From Paraburkholderia diazotrophica (GTDB lineage Bacteria > Pseudomonadota > Gammaproteobacteria > Burkholderiales > Burkholderiaceae): 64,000 nt of DNA. The stretch spans positions 124,001 through 188,000 of the forward strand of contig NZ_FNYE01000007.1 in the NCBI RefSeq assembly GCF_900108945.1, in the 5' to 3' direction. Within the stretch, counting starts at the first letter, position 1, and each line of letters starts with the position of its first letter. The notes below the pieces were generated by a model, which made no database searches, was not told the DNA's origin, and saw only the letters and a list, made by a program, of their open reading frames with translations. The translations under genes and the position numbers were made by a program. Positions 51,463-59,918 of the stretch are shown here, piece by piece.

Positions 51463-52404
51463 TCACGTGTGCAAATGTGGCAGGACGTCAGCGGCCAGTT
51501 CCTCGATCACTTCGCGCACGGGGCGATCGGAATTCAAGTTCAGGGTCACATGATGCGTGTCGTTCTCGCGCATGTCGTCTAGCAGTTCGAGCAGCGCATG
51601 CCGTCCCGCGCGATAGCCGAGCGAGAGCGGCGTAGCGCGCTCATGCGGATCGCCGCTCAGATCGAGCCGCATCGCAACGCCGAACGCGCGAAAGCCCGGC
51701 ATCGGCAGACGTTCGACGGCCGCGCGCCACATGCTACGTCTCGCACGCTGGGTTTCCGGCTCGCGGTGATACGTCATCCAGCCGATCGAATGCCTGGCGA
51801 TCCAGTCCACGCTCTGTCCGCCCGAGCCGACGGCAAGCATCGGCACGGGGGAAGGCGGCTGCGGCAAGAGCATGAATTCGGGTGCGCCCTCCGGACGACG
51901 ATCCGCCACCACGCGCGGCCCTTCGCCCAGCGCCGCGGCAACGGTTTCCCAATGCGCGCGATACAGTTCGCGCCGCTCTTCGCCATCGCGTCCGAACGCC
52001 GCGTATTCGGGCGGCCGGTCGCCCGAACCCAGCCCGAGGATGAAGCGGCCATTCGACAGCGTTTGCACGGAGTCCGCGCCCTTCGCGATATGCAGCGGAT
52101 GGCGCAGCGTCAGCACGATCGCGCCGCTGGCGAGTGCGATCCGCGTCGTGTGCATCGCGAGCGCGCCGAGCAGCACCCACGGATCGAGATGACCCACGGG
52201 GTCGGGATAGTCCGCGCTGTTCAGCGGTACATCGCGCACCCAGAGCGCACGGAACCCGAGTGCATCGGCGAGCGCCGCGAGTTCCACCTGTTCGCGGAAG
52301 TCTGCAACGGTATCGCCCGCGCGCAGCAACGGCAGCGTCAGTCCGATCGACAGACGGCCTTCGGAAAACACCAGGGGTTCCATGGTGGATGCAATTGAGT
52401 TCAT
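51463..52404 (-). CDS. Luciferase-like (LLM) flavin oxidoreductase
   Basis: A 313-residue TIM-barrel protein of the bacterial luciferase superfamily: LSIGLTLPLLRAGDTVADFR, ELAALADALGFRALWVRDVP, HPLHIAKGADSVQTLSNGRF (cofactor loop) and GLGSGDRPPEYAAFGRDGEE. It uses reduced flavin or F420-like cofactor and O2 or an equivalent; the substrate is unknown. No flavin reductase gene is next to it. The gene converges with xthA; the gap is 26 bp. Confidence 0.93.
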   Translation of the reverse strand: MNSIASTMEPLVFSEGRLSIGLTLPLLRAGDTVADFREQVELAALADALGFRALWVRDVPLNSADYPDPVGHLDPWVLLGALAMHTTRIALASGAIVLTLRHPLHIAKGADSVQTLSNGRFILGLGSGDRPPEYAAFGRDGEERRELYRAHWETVAAALGEGPRVVADRRPEGAPEFMLLPQPPSPVPMLAVGSGGQSVDWIARHSIGWMTYHREPETQRARRSMWRAAVERLPMPGFRAFGVAMRLDLSGDPHERATPLSLGYRAGRHALLELLDDMRENDTHHVTLNLNSDRPVREVIEELAADVLPHLHT

Positions 52405-52691
52405 GAACGTGCGCCACCTGCTGCCGCAACGCTTGCGACGGTTGAACGGAAGCCGATCCTAGCATCGGCGCGCGAATCGCACCGGCAACGGGCACGACGA
52501 CCCTGAGAGCCGCATGGGCAACGCGCCGGCATCGGTGCGCGATTTCCCATTGTTTGAAAAACGGGAACTGTGATTTCAATCTATGAGCATAGAAGTTTGA
52601 TAGGACTCGCCTAAACTCATTCCCAACCGACGCCGCGCCAGAACATCCGGTTGCGACGTCTTCCTGATTCAACACTTTCCGGAGTCACGTC

Positions 52692-52970
52692 ATGAAAACC
52701 CGTCTTATCGCAGCTTTGCTCGTCGCCGTATCCGCAGCCGTTGCCGCACCGGCTTTCGCGTCGGGCTACGGGCCCGCACCGTTCTATCGTCCGTCCGTCG
52801 GTGCTCCGGCCTCGCAACACGGCGTCAGCGCTCAAACGATCGCAGCAGAACGCAACCAGGCTGTCGATGCGAACAGCGCCGTTGGTGGCGTGGCCGATAC
52901 ATCGTCGGCATCGGGCAGCCGTCGACCGGCCGAAGCCGCTCGCGAATCGAACGTGTTCAAGGGCCACTGA
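52692..52970 (+). CDS. Small exported protein
   Basis: A 92-residue protein with a clear signal peptide (MKTRLIAALLVAVSAAVA up to FASG, cleavage near residue 24). The mature part has YGPAPFYRPSVGAPASQHGV and the acidic/polar AERNQAVDANSAVGGVADTS, ending ESNVFKGH. The style (short, small-residue-rich, Burkholderiales-type) resembles DUF4148 relatives, but the family is not assigned. CGGAGTCACGTC precedes the ATG. Function unknown. Confidence 0.85.
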   Translation: MKTRLIAALLVAVSAAVAAPAFASGYGPAPFYRPSVGAPASQHGVSAQTIAAERNQAVDANSAVGGVADTSSASGSRRPAEAARESNVFKGH

Positions 52971-53046
52971 TCGCCGCACGCGGCGCGTGCAGCGCGCCGC
53001 AGCGACGACGATGGCGACCATCGCGAATAAGGCAGGAGGTCATGGC

Positions 53047-53358
53047 ATGAGAACATTTTTCGAAGGACTGGTGTTGCTGGCGGCAGTAATCGTGTATTTC
53101 CTGCCTGCCATCGTCGCTGATTCACGCGAGCGCGACGACGCGTTCACACTCACGGTCTTCAACGTGTTGTTCGGCTGGACGGTGATTGGCTGGATCGCGG
53201 CATTCGTGTGGGCGCGCCATCGCGTGAGCGAAAAGCGGCTTGCGAATGTCGCGACGAAAACGCGCCGCTCGCTCGGTCGAGTGACGATTGCAAAGCTGGT
53301 CGCGCGCTCACACCGTGCGCGTCTGGCGCGGCGTCAGTCAACGGTATCCGTGCTGTAA
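53047..53358 (+). CDS. Superinfection-immunity-type membrane protein
   Basis: A 103-residue protein from the ATG at 53047 with a perfect AGGAGGT six bases upstream. Two helices: LVLLAAVIVYFLPAIVADSR and FNVLFGWTVIGWIAAFVWAR, with a central DDAFTLT loop. This is the Imm_superinfect pattern of phage superinfection-exclusion proteins (YFLPAIVA..., NxxxGWTxIGW). Such genes occur on chromosomes and phages; no other prophage gene is here. The C-terminal Arg/Lys-rich tail (RRSLGRVTIAKLVARSHRAR) is longer than in phage T4 Imm. Confidence 0.85.
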   Translation: MRTFFEGLVLLAAVIVYFLPAIVADSRERDDAFTLTVFNVLFGWTVIGWIAAFVWARHRVSEKRLANVATKTRRSLGRVTIAKLVARSHRARLARRQSTVSVL

Positions 53359-53376
53359 TAAATCTGGTAGAGGAAG

Positions 53377-53409
53377 CCGCCGGTCTCTGAGGCCGGCGGT
53401 TTTGTTTTT
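53377..53409 (+). terminator. Intrinsic terminator after the superinfection gene
   Basis: A 7-bp stem CCGCCGG / CCGGCGG (53377-53383, 53393-53399) with a 9-base loop is followed by TTTTGTTTTT. This is a clear Rho-independent terminator on the plus strand. Confidence 0.8.
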
Positions 53410-53496
53410 GCGCACAGGTGGAAGCGCTTGCGCGAACATCAGTCACGCGGCTTTCACACACAGCCAGTGCGAATCCCGAACTGAATCGACTCTCGA

Positions 53497-53967
53497 TCAC
53501 AACGCAGGCGTCCACCCGTTGAGCCCTACATCGTGCAAAGCGTCGCGCAGATTCTGCACGAATGCATCCGCGCGCTGATGCCGGCTCTGCTCGCGTGGAT
53601 CGTAGCGGCGATTCAGCGCGAGCACGTCGACGATGCCTCGCGTCGAAACGCTCGTATCGAGATCGGAGATGTCGGTGACCTTGGTCCACGTGCAGCGTGT
53701 GATTTCGTTGCTGGGCACGGGTGATTGCCGCTCGTCGATATGCGCGGCGAACACGTGATGACAGGTGCGCGTGCCCGCGAATGCGAACAGGTACTGCATG
53801 CCGATGGGATGAAGGCGCGTCTCTTCGATCAGTTCGCGCACGGCGGCCGCTTCGAATGACTCACCCATTTCAGGCTTGCCGCCCGGCAGCGACCAGCGTG
53901 AATTCGTCTTGCCGACCAGCAGAATGCGTGTGCCCAGCCTGCATACAACAGTCGCACGTTGCTTCAC
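53497..53967 (-). CDS. NUDIX hydrolase
   Basis: A 156-residue hydrolase from a GTG at 53967 with GGAAGAG upstream; an ATG at 54051 gives an 84-bp longer product without a ribosome site. The NUDIX box is present: GGKPEMGESFEAAAVRELIE continuing EETR, fitting G-x5-E-x7-RE-x2-EE. It begins KQRATVVCRLGTRILLVGKT. NUDIX enzymes cleave nucleoside diphosphates linked to another moiety; the substrate is not assigned. It faces the 202-residue gene on the other strand across a 296-bp region. Confidence 0.88.
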   Translation of the reverse strand: MKQRATVVCRLGTRILLVGKTNSRWSLPGGKPEMGESFEAAAVRELIEETRLHPIGMQYLFAFAGTRTCHHVFAAHIDERQSPVPSNEITRCTWTKVTDISDLDTSVSTRGIVDVLALNRRYDPREQSRHQRADAFVQNLRDALHDVGLNGWTPAL

Positions 53968-54263
53968 GGTGTCTCTTCCAGGTAGGGACGCGATAGCACG
54001 GGCTTGAGCACGCCGTGTGCCGCGCGATGCGATGGCGCTCTCAGCCGCCATTCGACCGTATTGTCCGCTGATGGTGCGCACGACAAGTGACATCTTTATG
54101 ACAGCCCTCACCGGAATGACGCAACGCTGTCACATGCATCGGAGAACCTTGATTGCGACCACGCGCCGCCGCGCGCGATGCCATCTGTAGCGCGGAATCG
54201 CAACGTACTGGCGGCGTGCCTGCAACGACCGGGCGAAGCGGCCGGCAGCGGCGAGGTGAATCG

Positions 54264-54872
54264 ATGAACCCACTGTCCACGCAGCACAATTTCCAGAGCC
54301 TGTCGCTGAAGGATCTGCTCGAGGCGCGCGATCTGTATCACTGGCATCTGTCGAACAAGGCCAATGTGGTCGGCACGGCCGTGGGGCTGTATCTGATCCG
54401 CACCGATGAACCGTGGCCCGACCAGCACGCCGACACGAAGGGCCACGATGCGCGCAACGGCAAGGCGAAGGGCATACGCACATTCGACAACGCGGAGGTG
54501 CGGCCCTATTCATGGCCCGCCGTGATCGTGCTGGTGCGGGACTGGATCGACGCGGTGGAATTCGGTCATGGCAAGGTCGATCCCGATCATATGGTGCCGC
54601 GCACGCTTTACATGCCCGATGGCCGCGCAGTGCCCGTCTGCGTGGTCGCCGTCGATGGTCTGTGGGCGGCCTTCGGCGAGGACACGGCGAAACTGATGGG
54701 CGCGGGTGCACGTTTTCTCGCTGCGATGTGGGAAGCCGCGTATGCCGTCGCCGATACGTCGCTGCCTGCGGGCGCGCGTGAAATCGGCGAGCAGGCGCTC
54801 GCGCACGTGTATCAGGACAAGACGTTCGTGCCGTCGCTGACTATCGACAAGATCGGACCGGTGATCGGTTGA
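54264..54872 (+). CDS. Unknown protein, 202 residues
   Basis: A soluble protein from the ATG at 54264 (GAGGTGA upstream). It has no recognised domain. Landmarks: LSLKDLLEARDLYHWHLSNK, NVVGTAVGLYLIRTDEPWPD, GIRTFDNAEVRPYSWPAVIV, DPDHMVPRTLYMPDGRAVPV and a helical C-terminus. The middle includes GHDARNGKAKG, a charged loop. The strong third-base bias supports a real gene. It converges with hipA across 21 bp. The surrounding context gives no hint of function. Confidence 0.85.
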   Translation: MNPLSTQHNFQSLSLKDLLEARDLYHWHLSNKANVVGTAVGLYLIRTDEPWPDQHADTKGHDARNGKAKGIRTFDNAEVRPYSWPAVIVLVRDWIDAVEFGHGKVDPDHMVPRTLYMPDGRAVPVCVVAVDGLWAAFGEDTAKLMGAGARFLAAMWEAAYAVADTSLPAGAREIGEQALAHVYQDKTFVPSLTIDKIGPVIG

Positions 54873-54893
54873 GCCATTCTTTCATCGCGAGGC

Positions 54894-56225
54894 TTACATC
54901 GCCGCGAGCTTCCTGCTCTGTTTGAAAAGGCCGTCGAGTATCGCCGAGGCGAGGTCTTGCGGGAAAGCGACAGGCAGTTGCGCGGCCACGCTTTCGATGA
55001 CGTGCTGTGTGTCATTCGTCACCGACGCGATCAGCGCATCGACGGCATCGGGCGCCAGGCCGACCTGCTGTCCTTGCGCGATCCAGTGCCGCCGCACGAT
55101 CTGCGCGATCAGATAGTGGTTGCTCGCGCCGCGCACGGCCATCGCCATTTTCGCTTTCTGCATCGGGATGCGATTCGCGCCGCGCCCGATGATGGGATGC
55201 GCGGACAGCACGTCGTACAGCGGCGTCGCGCGATAACGATTGCCCGGTAGATGTGTGATGCTGAAATTCTTCGCGTGACCGTCGGTGGCCGCGAGCAGCC
55301 AGAAGATCAGTTGCGTCTTGAAGAAACGCGCGGTGTCGGTCGCGGCATCGATTGAGCCCGCCAGTATCTCCATCACGGTGTCGATGCCGGGGCCGCCGTC
55401 GGCCTGGTACTTCACGATGGGCGGCGTGCCCGTCGCCTGGCACATGTCTTCCTGCGGCAGGCGGACGATCCACGTGCCGTCACTTGACAGCCTGCGATCG
55501 AAGCGCTCGACGACGAGTGCCTTTTGATCGCCGAAATGCGCAATCTCGCACGCGGCGACGGGCAGGCCGTACGCTTCGACGATCTTCGAGCAAAGCCATT
55601 CGTTTTCGACCGACGTGCGCATGTCGGCGCGCATGTTGCCGACGAGTCCCAGCGGGAGCTTGAGAATGTGCGTGGTCGGCGTGCTGCCCGAGGGCAACAC
55701 CCAGCGGCCCTTGTGGCGCAGCAGCGCTGTCTTTTCCTGCGCGCCCGCGATGGACAGCCGCAAGTCGCCCGCCTGATCGCGCTGGCCGAGCGGCGCGGCC
55801 GACGTCGTGTCGCGCAGCAGGCGGCCGATATCGTCGTCGGTGAGCGTCTCGCCGGCGATGCGGTAGAGGTCGGCGGGGGCCTCGCCTGGCGGCAGCATCT
55901 GGATCGCGCCGACGCAGTCGCGCCCGAGCGCCGCGAGCAGATCGAACGGCGCCGTGCCGCCCGTGCGGTAGCGCTGCGCCATCCGTCGCCGGATCGGCTC
56001 GCTGTCGGGCAACAGGTTGTCGAAGAACGCCGACACGACGGCGCCGCGATAAGCCTGATTGCCGGGCGTGAACGGCAACGAAAGCGACAGCGGACGGCCC
56101 TGTTCATCGTCGATCCAGTCGTCGAAGTAGACGAGCCGCTCGCCACCGCTGGCTTTTTCCCAGTAGCCGACGGCGAGGCCGTTCATCCATAGGTCGAGTC
56201 GTTGTATCTGGGAACTGCGCCGCAT
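54894..56225 (-). CDS. hipA: HipA toxin (serine/threonine kinase)
   Basis: A 443-residue HipA kinase. It has the E. coli-like ATP loop LSIAGAQEKTALLR with the regulatory Ser (S158, equivalent to Ser150), the helix TPTTHILKLPLG, catalytic ATDGHAKNFSI (D315, N320) and TPLYDVLSAHP. E. coli HipA phosphorylates GltX and triggers persistence; this protein probably does the same. Its start lies 2 bp after hipB ends on the same strand. Nothing in the sequence suggests inactivation. Confidence 0.96.
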   Translation of the reverse strand: MRRSSQIQRLDLWMNGLAVGYWEKASGGERLVYFDDWIDDEQGRPLSLSLPFTPGNQAYRGAVVSAFFDNLLPDSEPIRRRMAQRYRTGGTAPFDLLAALGRDCVGAIQMLPPGEAPADLYRIAGETLTDDDIGRLLRDTTSAAPLGQRDQAGDLRLSIAGAQEKTALLRHKGRWVLPSGSTPTTHILKLPLGLVGNMRADMRTSVENEWLCSKIVEAYGLPVAACEIAHFGDQKALVVERFDRRLSSDGTWIVRLPQEDMCQATGTPPIVKYQADGGPGIDTVMEILAGSIDAATDTARFFKTQLIFWLLAATDGHAKNFSITHLPGNRYRATPLYDVLSAHPIIGRGANRIPMQKAKMAMAVRGASNHYLIAQIVRRHWIAQGQQVGLAPDAVDALIASVTNDTQHVIESVAAQLPVAFPQDLASAILDGLFKQSRKLAAM

Positions 56226-56227
56226 GC

Positions 56228-56722
56228 TTACCAGTTCTCGCGCTTTTTCGGTGGTGTTGCCGCTTGCTTCGCCTTGACGGCGGCGGGCGCTTTTCGGCCG
56301 GACGTGCTCTTGCTCGCGGCCATGCGGGCGCCCGGCGCTGCCTTGCCCGGCTGCGCCCGCTTGCCCGTCTTGCGTGCGGGGGCCGCGCGTTTCGGCTCGG
56401 CTTTGCGGGGCGCTGCCGGGCGAACCGTTGATACGTTCCCGTTAGTGGCGGCTGCGCGGTTCGACGGCGCCATCTTCGCGACGGGCGCCGTGTTCGCCGG
56501 CGACGGCGCATCTTGACTGAGCGTGATGCCGGCGTTCAACAGCCGCAAAACCTTGAACAGCCGCTCGACTCCGGCCGCAGCCGGATTCGCTTCGAACTGC
56601 GCATAGCTCTGCTGCGTGACGCCGAGCCGCTCGGCGAGCATGGCCTGCGTGAGTCCCGCGGCCTTGCGAAAGCCGCGCAGAACGGGCCGCAGCTGGCCGA
56701 GCGTCTTGACGGAATAATCCAC
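56228..56722 (-). CDS. hipB: HipB antitoxin with a long basic tail
   Basis: A 164-residue protein from a GTG at 56722 (GAGG seven bases upstream). Residues about 6-70 are an XRE helix-turn-helix: GQLRPVLRGFRKAAGLTQAM, LAERLGVTQQSYAQFEANPA. Residues after 85 are a Lys/Ala/Pro/Arg tail (PRKAEPKRAAPARKTGKRAQ and similar), so the protein is nearly twice the usual HipB length (about 88). The tail may help DNA binding or Lon recognition. It represses its own operon through the operators at 56796-56867. Confidence 0.9.
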   Translation of the reverse strand: MDYSVKTLGQLRPVLRGFRKAAGLTQAMLAERLGVTQQSYAQFEANPAAAGVERLFKVLRLLNAGITLSQDAPSPANTAPVAKMAPSNRAAATNGNVSTVRPAAPRKAEPKRAAPARKTGKRAQPGKAAPGARMAASKSTSGRKAPAAVKAKQAATPPKKRENW

Positions 56723-56791
56723 GGCGGGCCTCGAAAGGGGACGGTTGAAGGCGGGCAGGCGAGGGTGTGCATGCGTCGCTGCCTGTCGATC

Positions 56792-56820
56792 AGGATACAG
56801 GTCAAAAACTGTATTGGCAA
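56792..56820 (-). promoter_or_regulatory. Sigma70 promoter of hipBA
   Basis: Read leftward: TTGCCA (56815-56820), exactly 17 bp, TATCCT (56792-56797). The -10 and the spacer lie under the first operator, so repressor binding would block RNA polymerase. Transcription would begin near 56785, about 60 nt before the hipB GTG. Confidence 0.65.
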
Positions 56821-56867
56821 TATACAGCCTTTAGACTGTAAAGAGTAAATACAGGCTTGAGACTGTG
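56796..56867. promoter_or_regulatory. Three HipB-type operators at 27-bp spacing
   Basis: Three 18-bp palindromes of the type TACAG-N8-CTGTA: 56796-56813, 56823-56840, and 56850-56867 (last base G instead of A). Centres are 27 bp apart, twice. E. coli HipB operators have the same 5-8-5 geometry (TATCC-N8-GGATA), but a different half-site. Promoter elements overlap the first site. The next two extend away from hipB toward the phosphoesterase gene. Confidence 0.72.
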
Positions 56868-57084
56868 ATAATGCGCATGTCCCCGTGCACGGCCATCCGC
56901 GTTACACGCCGGACGAGAAACCCATGCAGCATCGGGAAAGGATCAGGGAATCCACTGACACGGATCGCGTGCCGATCGGCGACGTCCGGGAACGCCAAGT
57001 GCTGACGAGGCTTGTCCGCCCGCTCGATCCGTCGACACTGATCTCAACGGCACCCCGGCGGCCCTTACAACAACGGAGAACGAC

Positions 57085-58545
57085 ATGAGCGATCATCAGT
57101 CTTCGAATGCACCCGATCCCACGCGCCGCAAGATACTGGCTGCGCTCGCGGGCACCGTCGCGTTGTCGGCTTGTGGAGGCGGGGGAGGCGGATCGTCGGG
57201 CAGTACGGGCGCGACAAGCGGCGTTCCGCCTGATCGCGCCAATCTGCCGAGGCCCGCGCTGCCCAACCCCGCCACGTCAGGCGTCGATCACATCGTGCTC
57301 GTCACGATGGAGAACCGCTCATTCGATCACCTGTTCGGCTGGGTGCCGAATGCGGAGCATCAGCAGAACCGGCAGTTCCCCGACGCATTCGGACAGACAC
57401 AGTCGTCGTTCGCATTGACGTCGAACGCGGCATACGGATTCCAGGCCTGCTCGTTTTCCGATCCGAACCATCAGTACGCCGGTGGCCGCACGCAGCTCGC
57501 CAATGGCGCGATGAACGGCTTCCTGCTGACGCCGGGCACGAGCCTGTTGCGCGGCGATCTGCTGCCCATCGGCTATTTCGGTGCGGCCGACCTCGACTTC
57601 TATCGCGGCGCCGTCACGCAGTATACGGTTTGCGATTACTTCATGAGCGGCATTCTGTCGGCCAGTTTCCCGAACCGTCTTTACCTGCATAGCGGCGAAA
57701 CCGACCGTCTCAACGACAACACCGACACCTGTACGTTGCCGACCATATGGGACCGGCTCGATGCGAAGAACATCTCGTCGACATATTACTTCCATGACGT
57801 GCCGATCACCGCGTTGTACGGCTCGCGCTACGTCGACCGTTCAAAGCTCTTCGCGAGTTTTCTTGCGGATGCGGCGACGGGCAATCTGCCGTCGTTCTGC
57901 ATGGTCGACCCGAGTTTCGCGGGAGAACCGCAGGGAACATCGAATGACGATCACCCGCATGCGGACGTGCGCAACGGCCAGGTCCTGCTCGGCCAGATCT
58001 ACGACGCGCTGCGCACCGGGCCGAAGTGGAGCACCACGCTGATGATCATCGTGTACGACGAATGGGGCGGTTTCATGGAGCACGCGGTGCCGCCCGTCAG
58101 GCCCGTATCGACGGCTGAACAGAGGCTGGGCAACGACGGCCGCCTGGGCTTTCGTGTGCCGTGCATGATGCTCGGACCACGTACGCGCGCGAACATGGTG
58201 TCGCGCTATCCGTTCGATCCCAGCTCGATTCATCAACTGCTCGCATGGCGCTTCGGTCTCGACCCGCTGGGCGTGCGCGGTACCGACACCGCCACCTTCA
58301 ACATGGCCTATGCGCTGGACTTAAGCGATGCTGCGCGAACCGATGCGCCCGCCATTGCGGTGACACAGGGAACATTCGGCGTCGCGTGCTCGACGGCGGG
58401 CATCATACCTGGACTCGGCGGCGTCGATCATAGCCAGCAGCTTCCGTCGAGCGCGCCATCGTCGACAGCCGTGAATCCGCCCGGCGGCCGCTTCGCGGAC
58501 TTGCGCGCGAAAGCGACTGCGCTAGGTTTTCCAGGCAGCATGTAA
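57085..58545 (+). CDS. Phosphoesterase/phospholipase C-type lipoprotein
   Basis: A 486-residue protein with GGAGAA upstream. The N-terminus TRRKILAALAGTVALSACGG has a lipobox-like LSAC with Cys near residue 31; the Arg-Arg before it hints at Tat export. The domain is the phosphoesterase family (PF04185, phospholipase C/acid phosphatase): VDHIVLVTMENRSFDHLFGW, DYFMSGILSASFPNRLYLHS, MIIVYDEWGGFMEHAVPPVR and SRYPFDPSSIHQLLAWRFGL. It cleaves phosphate esters or phospholipids in the periplasm or outside. No Pho box was found upstream. Confidence 0.94.
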   Translation: MSDHQSSNAPDPTRRKILAALAGTVALSACGGGGGGSSGSTGATSGVPPDRANLPRPALPNPATSGVDHIVLVTMENRSFDHLFGWVPNAEHQQNRQFPDAFGQTQSSFALTSNAAYGFQACSFSDPNHQYAGGRTQLANGAMNGFLLTPGTSLLRGDLLPIGYFGAADLDFYRGAVTQYTVCDYFMSGILSASFPNRLYLHSGETDRLNDNTDTCTLPTIWDRLDAKNISSTYYFHDVPITALYGSRYVDRSKLFASFLADAATGNLPSFCMVDPSFAGEPQGTSNDDHPHADVRNGQVLLGQIYDALRTGPKWSTTLMIIVYDEWGGFMEHAVPPVRPVSTAEQRLGNDGRLGFRVPCMMLGPRTRANMVSRYPFDPSSIHQLLAWRFGLDPLGVRGTDTATFNMAYALDLSDAARTDAPAIAVTQGTFGVACSTAGIIPGLGGVDHSQQLPSSAPSSTAVNPPGGRFADLRAKATALGFPGSM

Positions 58546-58585
58546 ATTTTGCGCAGCCTTCGTGAAGCATTTGCGCGGCTCGATA

Positions 58586-58627
58586 GAAACACGGCTCTGC
58601 AACATGCGTATTGCAGAGCCGTGCTTC
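58586..58627. terminator. Bidirectional terminator between convergent genes
   Basis: A perfect 13-bp stem CACGGCTCTGCAA / TTGCAGAGCCGTG (58590-58602, 58611-58623) with an 8-base loop, extended by GAA/TTC outside one mismatch. It sits in the 110-bp gap between the phosphoesterase and patatin genes and can act on both strands. Confidence 0.62.
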
Positions 58628-58655
58628 ATCTAGAGCGAACCTGTACGAAATGTAC

Positions 58656-59909
58656 TCAGGCTGCTTCCTTGCGGCTCTTGCCCGGCAACGTTTCGACGGT
58701 ACGCTTGTCGGACTGCGGCACCGATCCAATGGGGCGGTGCACATCGTGTGTGGCGAAACCCTGCTCACGGCTCGGTACATCGAACCAGTCGCGATGCGAG
58801 AACGAATCACGAATATCGTCGAGGCCGCTTTGCCAGTGCTCGAGCATCGTATCCATGCTGAACTCGTAGTCCTTGTAGTGGCCTTCGTATGGCTTGTTCT
58901 TGTAGATCAGATGCACGACATTGATCGCGCTGCCATCCGCGGCCGCTTCTGCAAGCCGGAATAGCGGGTCCGCTTTCAGCACCGACGTCGGCACGTGTTC
59001 GAGCAGTTCCTTGATGAAGCGTGCGTGCTTCTGCCGCTCCGCGAGCATATTGGTGATTGCGCGAGTCCGGCTCGAATACTGAATGTCTTTTGCACGCTCC
59101 GATATGTCGAGAAAATCGCCGGGCGCATTGCCTTTCGCACTCCACAAATCGACTTGAAAGACCAGCGTGTCCTTGTGATCCGAATCGCGCAGAACCTCCG
59201 TTAGCGGCGTATTTGAAACGAGTCCGCCGTCCCAGTAGTATTCGCCGTCGATTTCGACTGCGGGAAAGCCCGGCGGCAATGCGCCCGACGCCATGAAGTG
59301 CTCCGGCGCGAGACGCATTTTTGCGTTGTCGAAGTACGTGAGATTGCCCGTGCGCACATTCACGGCGCCGACGGACACGCGAATCTTGCCGTCGTTAATG
59401 CGATCGAAATCGGCATACTGCTGCAACGTCGCCTTGAGCGCGGCCGTGTCGTAGTAGCTGACGCGGCTCGGGTCCAGCTTCGCGAGTCCTGCAACGGGTA
59501 ATGGAAAGCGCGGCGCGAAAAACCCCGGCTGGCCTTCCGTCAACGCGCGGCCCGCGGCCCACATGCTGGCCCACTTGCGCGACAGGTCATGCAAGCCTAA
59601 ACCGGGCAAGGTCCACGCGCTCACACTACCCACCCAGTCGATCGGATGGCAGATCGCATTCCAGAATCCGCGTAACGCTTCCACGCGTTTTTCCGGCGCA
59701 TTGCCCGCGATGATCGCCGTATTGAGCGCGCCAATCGACACGCCCGCGATCCAGTCCGGTTCGACATTCGCCTCGGCCAGCCCTTCGACGACACCCGCCT
59801 GATACGAGCCGAGTGCTCCGCCGCCCTGCAACACGAGCGCGATCTCGTCGTAGCGCGGCAACACAAATGCATCCGGCCGCGCGCTGATTTTTTTTGTGTC
59901 GCTGCGCAT
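58656..59909 (-). CDS. Patatin-like phospholipase
   Basis: A 417-residue protein with AAGGAG upstream. It has a patatin fold: LVLQGGGALGSYQAGVVEGL (oxyanion), nucleophile AGVSIGALNTAII (G-x-S-x-G), and WDGGLVSNTPLTEV (catalytic Asp of DGG). The C-terminal part past residue 300 is a DUF3734-type extension (YEGHYKDYEFSMDTMLEHWQ). It hydrolyses acyl esters; in Burkholderiales this gene is commonly next to bdhA, possibly for PHB-linked lipids. It is the third gene of the acetoacetate/hydroxybutyrate operon. Confidence 0.95.
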   Translation of the reverse strand: MRSDTKKISARPDAFVLPRYDEIALVLQGGGALGSYQAGVVEGLAEANVEPDWIAGVSIGALNTAIIAGNAPEKRVEALRGFWNAICHPIDWVGSVSAWTLPGLGLHDLSRKWASMWAAGRALTEGQPGFFAPRFPLPVAGLAKLDPSRVSYYDTAALKATLQQYADFDRINDGKIRVSVGAVNVRTGNLTYFDNAKMRLAPEHFMASGALPPGFPAVEIDGEYYWDGGLVSNTPLTEVLRDSDHKDTLVFQVDLWSAKGNAPGDFLDISERAKDIQYSSRTRAITNMLAERQKHARFIKELLEHVPTSVLKADPLFRLAEAAADGSAINVVHLIYKNKPYEGHYKDYEFSMDTMLEHWQSGLDDIRDSFSHRDWFDVPSREQGFATHDVHRPIGSVPQSDKRTVETLPGKSRKEAA

Positions 59910-59918
59910 GCAAGCTCC

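Noticed and set aside
56868..57084. Pho box before the phosphoesterase lipoprotein
   Set aside because: No 11-bp-spaced GTCA-like repeats found; phosphate control cannot be supported.
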